Shown in pieces: positions 14,646-19,545 of a stretch of DNA of 19,545 nt. Every line of letters starts with the position of its first letter. The stretch's first letter is position 1. The notes under the pieces were generated by a model that was not told where the DNA came from, ran no database searches, and worked only from the letters and a program-made list of their open reading frames with translations. The translations under genes and the position numbers were made by a program. Source of the DNA: Xanthobacteraceae bacterium (GTDB lineage: Bacteria > Pseudomonadota > Alphaproteobacteria > Rhizobiales > Xanthobacteraceae); NCBI GenBank assembly GCA_030037185.1, contig JASHRR010001113.1, positions 1-19,545 on the forward strand, in the 5' to 3' direction.

Positions 14646-16448
14646 ATGGAACCAACCAACATTGCTGCGCCCGACTATTTCCACAAGGTGGTCGACTGCC
14701 AGTGGGCCTGTCCGGCGCACACGCCAGTTCCGGAATATATCCGCCTGATCGCGGCGGGCCGCTACTCCGACGCCTACATGATCAACTGGAAATCGAATGT
14801 GTTTCCCGGCGTGCTCGGCCGTACCTGCGACAGGCCCTGCGAGCCGGCGTGCCGGCGCGGCCGGGTCGAGAAGGAGCCGGTAGCAATCTGCCGCCTCAAG
14901 CGCGTCGCCGCCGATTTCAAGGACGACATCAAGGCCCGCCTGCCACGCCCTGCTGCACACCAGAACGGCAGGCGCATCGCGCTTGTCGGGGCAGGCCCCG
15001 CCTCGCTGACGGTTGTCCGCGACCTCGCACCACTCGGCTACACCTGCGTCGTGTTCGATGGCGACCCGCAGGCGGGCGGCATGATCCGCACGCAAATTCC
15101 CCGGTTCCGCTTGCCTGAATCCGTTATCGATGAAGAATGCGACTATATTCTCAATCTCGGCGTCGAGTTCCGCGCCGGGCACCGGATCGATAGCTTGAAG
15201 GACCTGCTCAACGAGGATTTCGACGCCATCTTTGTCGGCTCCGGCGCCCCGCGCGGGCGTGACCTCGATATTCCCGGCCGCAGAGAAGCCGCCAACAACA
15301 TCCACATCGGAATCGATTGGCTGTCCAGCGTGTCGTTCGGACACATCAACAAGATCGGCAGGCGCGTTGTCGTGCTGGGCGGCGGCAACACCGCCATGGA
15401 CTGCTGCCGCTCCTCCCGCCGCCTCGGCGGCGAGGAGGTCACCGTCGTGGTGCGCTCCGGCTTCGAGGAGATGAAGGCCTCGCCATGGGAGAAGGAGGAC
15501 GCGATGCACGAAGGCATCCCGATCCTCAATTTCCTCGTACCCAAAGCCTTCACGCACGAGGGTGGCCGCCTTAGCGGCGTCACCTTTGAAAAGGTGAAAG
15601 CCGAATACGATGCCAGAGGTCGCCGCAGCCTCATCCCGGCGGGGGAGCCGGACCTGCACATTCCTTGCGAGGATGTGCTGATCGCCGTCGGGCAGGAGAA
15701 TTCGTTTCCCTGGATCGAGCGCGACATCGGCATCGAGTTTGACAAATGGGACATGCCCAAGGTCGATCCCAAGACCATGCGCTCGACCCACCCGAAGGTG
15801 TTCTTCGGCGGCGACGCCGCATTCGGGCCGAAGAACATCATCTGGGCGGTCGCCCACGGCCATGAGGCCGCACTGTCGATCGAGATGATGCTGCGCGGCG
15901 AGGACATTGACGTCCGTCCGCTGCCGGCCGTCGACGTGATGAGCCAAAAGATGGGCATCCACGAGTGGAGCTACGACAACGAGATCTCGCCGGATAAGCG
16001 CCTGCGCGTGCCGCTGCGCGACAAGATCATCGCGCTCAAGGACATCAAGGCGGAGGTTGAGCTCGGCTACGACGCACAGCTTGCCCTTAAGGAGGCCGAA
16101 CGATGCCTCAACTGCGATGTGCAAACCGTATTCACCGCCTCGCTGTGCATCGAATGCGATGCTTGCGTCGACATCTGCCCGATGGACTGCATCAGCTTCC
16201 TCCCCGACGCGCCTGAAGCTGAGCTGCGCACCCGCTTGAAGGCGCCGGCCGGAAACCCCGCCCAAGACATCTATGCTGCGGACGGCCTCAAGACCGGCCG
16301 CATCATGGCCAAGGACGAGGACGTCTGCCTGCATTGCGGACTGTGCGCAGAGCGTTGTCCTACGGGCGCGTGGGACATGAGGAAATATCTGATCGAAATG
16401 ACACATGCAGGTTCGAAATGCCATCACGAAGCCCGCTCTGCAGCGTAA
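14646..16448 (+). CDS. GltD/DPD-like NAD(P)H flavoprotein with C-terminal 2[4Fe-4S] ferredoxin domain
   Basis: A 600-residue cytoplasmic electron-transfer protein. The N-terminal Fer4_20 domain has Cys18, Cys22 (CQWACPAHTPVPEYI) and Cys61, 65 and 69 (GRTCDRPCEPACRRG). An FAD Rossmann motif is ALVGAGPAS (112-120), with GGMIRTQIPRFRLP after it. The NAD(P) motif VVLGGGNTAMDCC is at 242-253, and FGGDAAFGP (387-395) is the second FAD contact. The C-terminus adds two [4Fe-4S] sets: Cys501, 504, 507, 511 and Cys561, 564, 567, 571. The order matches dihydropyrimidine dehydrogenase without its FMN barrel, and GltD/NfnB-like proteins. It likely passes electrons between NAD(P)H and the oxidoreductase encoded next. 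The start at 14646 has GAGGAG just before it; a TTG at 14631 is the alternative. The next gene overlaps its 3' end by 31 nt. Confidence 0.88.
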   Translation: MEPTNIAAPDYFHKVVDCQWACPAHTPVPEYIRLIAAGRYSDAYMINWKSNVFPGVLGRTCDRPCEPACRRGRVEKEPVAICRLKRVAADFKDDIKARLPRPAAHQNGRRIALVGAGPASLTVVRDLAPLGYTCVVFDGDPQAGGMIRTQIPRFRLPESVIDEECDYILNLGVEFRAGHRIDSLKDLLNEDFDAIFVGSGAPRGRDLDIPGRREAANNIHIGIDWLSSVSFGHINKIGRRVVVLGGGNTAMDCCRSSRRLGGEEVTVVVRSGFEEMKASPWEKEDAMHEGIPILNFLVPKAFTHEGGRLSGVTFEKVKAEYDARGRRSLIPAGEPDLHIPCEDVLIAVGQENSFPWIERDIGIEFDKWDMPKVDPKTMRSTHPKVFFGGDAAFGPKNIIWAVAHGHEAALSIEMMLRGEDIDVRPLPAVDVMSQKMGIHEWSYDNEISPDKRLRVPLRDKIIALKDIKAEVELGYDAQLALKEAERCLNCDVQTVFTASLCIECDACVDICPMDCISFLPDAPEAELRTRLKAPAGNPAQDIYAADGLKTGRIMAKDEDVCLHCGLCAERCPTGAWDMRKYLIEMTHAGSKCHHEARSAA

Positions 16449-18280
16449 ACGATTTCGTTGTTCGCTTCGCCAACGTCAACGGGTCTGGCTCGGCAAGCGC
16501 CAACGAGCTTTTCGCCCGCGCGGTGTTGCGAATGGGCGTGCCGGTGTCGTCGCGCAACATTTTCCCCTCCAACATCCAGGGCCTGCCGACCTGGTACGAG
16601 GTGCGTATTTGTGAGGACGGCTATCTCGGCGCCCGCGGCGGCTACGACCTCATGGTGGCGATGAACCCGCAGACCTGGGACAAGGACGTGGCCGGCATCG
16701 AGCCGGGCGGCTATTTGTTCTACGATTCGACCAAGCCGTTGCCGGCATCGAAATTCCGCGACGACATCGTGGTGCTGGGCGTGCCGCTCACCGCCATCTG
16801 CAATCGTGAATACACGGATCCGCGCCAGCGCCAACTGTTCAAGAACATCATCTATCTGGGCGCGCTTTCGGCGCTGTTGGACATCGACCCCGCTGTCATC
16901 GAGGCGCTGTTCTCGGAGCAGTTCAGGGGCAAGGAGAAGCTGATCGGGGCGAACAAGCGCGCTCTGGCGCTCGGCCGCGAATGGGTGCTCGCCAATTTCG
17001 CACCGCGCCTCGGCATGACGCGCGCATGCGGTTTGCAGATCGTGCGCACCGACAAGGTCGGTGACCGGATCTACCTGGAGGGCAATCAGGCGGCTGCGCT
17101 CGGCGCGGTCTATGGCGGCGCCACCGTCTGTGCCTGGTATCCGCTCACGCCGTCGTCGTCGCTCGCCGACGCCTTCACCAAATATTGCGCCAAGCTGCGC
17201 CATGACAAGGATACCGCCAAGGCCAAATACGCCATCATCCAGGGCGAGGACGAGATTGCCTCAATCGGGATCGTGGTCGGCGCCGGTTGGAACGGTGCCC
17301 GCGCCTTCACGGCGACCTCCGGCCCCGGCATCTCGTTGATGCAGGAATTCTGCGGGCTCGCCTATTTCGCCGAAATCCCAGCCGTGATCTTCGACGTGCA
17401 GCGCGCCGGTCCGTCGACCGGCATGCCGACTCGCACGCAGCAGTCCGACGTGCTCAACACTGCCTATGCGTCACACGGCGACACCAAACACGTTGTGTTG
17501 TTCCCGCAGGATCCCGGTGAGACGTTCGAGTTCTCGGCCCTTTCTTTCGATCTCGCGGAGCGCCTGCAGACGCCGATCTTCGTGCTCATGGACCTCGAGA
17601 TCGGCATGAACCAGCATCTCACAGCGCCGCTCAGGTGGGACGATCATCGCAAATACGACCGCGGCAAGATCATGACTGCCGCCGATCTCGACGCCGGCAA
17701 GGATTTCGGCCGCTATCTCGATGTCGATGGCGACGGCATTGCGTTCCGCACCCTTCCTGGCGCCCACCCCACCAAGGGCTCCTACTTCACCCGCGGCACA
17801 TCGCGCGACCGCTACGCCCGCTACACCGAGGATGGCGACGCCTACGCCGACAACATGCAGCGGCTGTTACGCAAGTTCGAAACCGCCAAAAACCTCGTTC
17901 CGCGCCCGGTCCGCCGCCACGCCGACAAGCCGACCAAATGCGGCGTCATCTATTACGGCTCAACCGCGCCTGCCATGGACGAGGCGATTGTGATGCTGCA
18001 GGAACGGGGCAACCGCCTCGACATGCTGCGCATCCGCGCCTTTCCGTTCCATCACGACGTGCCGGATTTCATCGCCGAGCATGATTTCGTCTTCCTGGTC
18101 GAGCAGAACCGCGACGCCCAGCTGCGCTCGCTGATCGTGAACGAGTGCGGCGTCGATCCGGTTCGGATCATGCCCATCCTGCACTACGACGGCACCCCGA
18201 TCACGGCGCGATTCATCGCCCGGGCGATCGGAGAGAATCTGGATGCGCTGAAGGTAGCGCCGCTACGGGCGGTAAGTTGA
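16418..18280 (+). CDS. korA: 2-oxoacid:ferredoxin oxidoreductase, fused gamma-alpha subunit
   Basis: A 620-residue subunit. Residues 13-205 are the gamma (catalytic-pair) domain: VRFANVNGSGSASANELFARAVLRMG, then GGYDLMVAMN and GGYLFYDS. The alpha subunit follows, with its pyrimidine-side domain opening GNQAAALGAVYGGATVCAWYPLTPSSSLADAF (222-253), the IIQGEDEIASIGIVVGAGWNGARAFTATSGPG stretch (273-304) and the family hallmark RAGPSTGMPTRTQQSD (329-344). A C-terminal domain ends with FVFLVEQNRDAQLRSL. This is the KorA-type arrangement in which gamma and alpha are one chain; a TPP-binding beta subunit is required to make the enzyme that interconverts a 2-oxoacid and its acyl-CoA with ferredoxin. 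The substrate is not determinable here. The ATG at 16418 gives 31-nt overlap with the flavoprotein gene and translational coupling. No beta gene follows. Confidence 0.9.
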   Translation: MPSRSPLCSVNDFVVRFANVNGSGSASANELFARAVLRMGVPVSSRNIFPSNIQGLPTWYEVRICEDGYLGARGGYDLMVAMNPQTWDKDVAGIEPGGYLFYDSTKPLPASKFRDDIVVLGVPLTAICNREYTDPRQRQLFKNIIYLGALSALLDIDPAVIEALFSEQFRGKEKLIGANKRALALGREWVLANFAPRLGMTRACGLQIVRTDKVGDRIYLEGNQAAALGAVYGGATVCAWYPLTPSSSLADAFTKYCAKLRHDKDTAKAKYAIIQGEDEIASIGIVVGAGWNGARAFTATSGPGISLMQEFCGLAYFAEIPAVIFDVQRAGPSTGMPTRTQQSDVLNTAYASHGDTKHVVLFPQDPGETFEFSALSFDLAERLQTPIFVLMDLEIGMNQHLTAPLRWDDHRKYDRGKIMTAADLDAGKDFGRYLDVDGDGIAFRTLPGAHPTKGSYFTRGTSRDRYARYTEDGDAYADNMQRLLRKFETAKNLVPRPVRRHADKPTKCGVIYYGSTAPAMDEAIVMLQERGNRLDMLRIRAFPFHHDVPDFIAEHDFVFLVEQNRDAQLRSLIVNECGVDPVRIMPILHYDGTPITARFIARAIGENLDALKVAPLRAVS

Positions 18281-18328
18281 GACGCCCGTAGGCAAAGACA
18301 TCTTCCAAAAATCATCGGCGCCTGTGCA

Positions 18329-18466
18329 AGCCCCTAGGGCTCCGGCGACTTGCGTGAGCCCCGGTTCGGGCTGCGCGTGCAGGCTGCAAATGCCAAAGTG
18401 ACACGGAGCACGGCTGAGAGCGCCCAGATGCCCAGCGCCAAAATCGCGCCGGGCTCTCTCCCCCGG
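18329..18466. terminator. Cluster of short GC hairpins between convergent genes
   Basis: Three small stems lie between the oxidoreductase stop (18280) and the stop of the minus-strand gene (18480): AGCCC/GGGCT at 18329-18341, AGCCC/GGGCT again at 18357-18372, and CCGGG/CCCGG at 18449-18466. Convergent genes often share terminators here, but none has a T-run, so the call is weak. No reading frame of the missing beta subunit was found in this gap. Confidence 0.25.
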
Positions 18467-18479
18467 TCACTCCAGCTCC

Positions 18480-19031
18480 CTACGGGATAGCCCCCACCGG
18501 GTCCATCATGCGCTGGATGATGGATGGCTGGCTCACCGAGGTGACCTGAAGAGCCGCCGCAAAGCGGTCGTCGAACGAGCTCGCCACCTCCGCAAACTCG
18601 TCGAAAATCCTCACCGAGCCAACCTTTGCGGTCCGACTGCGGAAGCTCCAGCCGAGCTCGTTCATCTCGCTCGCGGATGGGAGCCGACTCTCGTCCGTCG
18701 GCTTGGTGTTGACGAGGGGCTCATTTTGCCGGCGTTCGGCAAGATTCCTGTTTGTCTGAGCCTCTGCATGAGCCTCTGCGCTCCTGCGCAGCAGCGTCTC
18801 GATGTGCCGCGAATGGTTTTCGCGCATCGCCGGGAACCAGCATCTGGTGCCCCTATGATCGGGCGCATGTGTGGTCCAGGCGGCCCAGGAACCGGGATAT
18901 TCCTGCCGAACGGCCTCGGGCGACGAAAAGCACTGCGAAGAAGCGCTCACGTTTCCCAGGGAAGCCGCCAGATATGCGACGGCGGGACACGGCATGAGGA
19001 GAAGAAATACGGTACTGCGCGACAACGCCAT
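18480..19031 (-). CDS. Secreted protein of unknown function with a CFSSPEAVRQEYPGSW / CW motif
   Basis: A 183-residue protein. The N-terminus MALSRSTVFLLLMPCPAVAYLAASLG is a signal peptide (cleavage uncertain, or a lipoprotein-like Cys at 15). Then comes CFSSPEAVRQEYPGSWAAWTTHAPDHRGTRCWFPAMR, a short domain with two Cys and several Trp. I know this pattern (C-x-S-x-x-A-V-x-x-x-x-P-x-x-W-x-x-W-T-x-x-x-x-x-H-x-G-x-x-C-W) from many small exported proteins in Bradyrhizobium and relatives; no function is known. The two cysteines probably form a disulfide. The rest is polar, Gln/Arg/Ser-rich and probably flexible. The ATG at 19031 places the signal at the N-terminus, but its Shine-Dalgarno is weak; an upstream in-frame ATG at 19064 would only add polar residues. 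Confidence 0.7.
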   Translation of the reverse strand: MALSRSTVFLLLMPCPAVAYLAASLGNVSASSQCFSSPEAVRQEYPGSWAAWTTHAPDHRGTRCWFPAMRENHSRHIETLLRRSAEAHAEAQTNRNLAERRQNEPLVNTKPTDESRLPSASEMNELGWSFRSRTAKVGSVRIFDEFAEVASSFDDRFAAALQVTSVSQPSIIQRMMDPVGAIP

Positions 19032-19072
19032 GCAAGCACCCCCGTTTTGGTCATAATGTCTCAACCGTAACA

Positions 19073-19093
19073 GCCGCTGCGCGGGTCAGCGGC
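19073..19093. repeat. Perfect 7-bp hairpin upstream of the secreted-protein gene
   Basis: GCCGCTG (19073-19079) and CAGCGGC (19087-19093) pair exactly around a 7-base loop, 42 bp upstream of the ATG at 19031 on the minus strand. It may be a 5' leader stem or an operator. On the plus strand it is followed by GATTATTTG, not a proper T-run. Confidence 0.4.
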
Positions 19094-19545
19094 GATTATT
19101 TGTCGAATGTTCCCCGACGAAACGGCATCGTCAGGGCTGCTACACGTCGCCAATTGGGCTTCTTGGCATTTGCCGAAGAGACAGCGCTTGGAGTTTTCCT
19201 TAAAAATCAGTTCAACTTTGCCTCTTCGACGACAACTTTGAGACTTTTTGCGGTGAGCAACCGAGGTTAGCTGGCGATTGCCGCACGTAAAGACCGAATC
19301 AGCGAGGAGATTCGCCTGCGGACCATATGCAGCGCCTGATGGCCTCGGCTCAGTCGCCGATCTGGTCTCCAGATGAATGAATGGCGTAGCGGCGATTGTC
19401 GTGTTGCGCCGCCGTGATCTCCGGTGCTGGAAAGAGCAGACCGCGCCTCCAGCCGATAAGGCTGAAGGACGGGGCTAGCGCCAGTCACGGTCGAATCGGG
19501 ACGAAATCCACCGCGAGCTGCTGGGCCAACTCAAGCTGTGCCCGG
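19094..19545. other. Right-edge region, no gene recognised
   Basis: About 450 bp. A minus-strand frame of 73 codons (19267-19488) is Arg/Ser-rich and shows no domain or good ribosome binding site. A second minus-strand frame open from the right edge to a TGA at 19487-19489 ends AQLELAQQLAVDFVPIRP; it could be the C-terminus of a gene lying mostly outside the window, but 19 residues are too few to tell. No repeat, RNA gene or terminator stood out. Confidence 0.4.

Noticed and set aside
14568..16427. A 619-codon minus-strand frame opposite the flavoprotein gene
   Set aside because: Shadow of a well-supported gene with intact FAD, NAD(P) and Fe-S motifs on the plus strand.
19487..19545. Possible C-terminus of a minus-strand gene entering from the right edge (ends AQLELAQQLAVDFVPIRP)
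   Set aside because: Only 19 residues are visible and no family can be recognised; listed under the right-edge region instead of as a gene.
1..19545. A defence system, CRISPR array, prophage or insertion sequence
   Set aside because: No transposase, integrase, nuclease-helicase set, evenly spaced repeat array or phage structural gene was seen; the gene content is mostly housekeeping and metabolic.

Overview
The window reads as chromosome of a high-GC alphaproteobacterium, most likely Hyphomicrobiales near Bradyrhizobiaceae/Xanthobacteraceae. The basis is gene content and order (DUF721, thioredoxin-fold DsbA, SMC and Rsm22 in one direction, mutY divergent), small secreted proteins typical of Bradyrhizobium relatives (a DUF3551-type fragment and a CW-motif protein), and a dispersed GC-rich intergenic repeat of a kind I recall from these genomes. 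No transposase, phage gene, rRNA, tRNA or CRISPR array was seen.

Layout. 1-1342 is accessory: the start of a DUF3551-like secreted protein leaving the left edge, a 760-bp stretch with strong inverted repeats and an ATG-less open frame, and a 66-residue protein with a GTG start. 1343-3141 is a minus-strand lemA and M48-protease operon. 3142-4405 is decayed DNA holding a clear AAA-type ATPase pseudogene with four frameshifts and an in-frame stop. 4406-10464 is a minus-strand housekeeping block: DUF721 (DciA-like), a DsbA-family thiol oxidoreductase, SMC and the Rsm22-type ribosome-assembly methyltransferase-like protein. mutY diverges from DUF721. Its called N-terminus runs through the dispersed repeat, and its last codon and stop overlap the stop of a convergent, secreted B3-like metallo-hydrolase.

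12846-18280 is the most interesting part. A class V aminotransferase is preceded by three mutually complementary heptamers ending in a poly-T tract, which look like an attenuator or an operator. About 460 bp downstream lies a two-gene unit: a GltD/dihydropyrimidine-dehydrogenase-like NAD(P)H flavoprotein fused to a 2[4Fe-4S] ferredoxin, and a fused gamma-alpha subunit of a 2-oxoacid:ferredoxin oxidoreductase. A 22-bp-phased direct repeat overlapping a TATAAT lies upstream of that unit. The TPP-binding beta subunit expected after the alpha subunit is not present in the window. The flavoprotein probably exchanges electrons between NAD(P)H and the oxidoreductase through its ferredoxin domain. A link to the aminotransferase (2-oxoacid/amino acid interconversion) is inference from proximity only.

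18281-19545 holds weak hairpins, a secreted protein of unknown function on the minus strand, and about 450 bp in which I recognise nothing.
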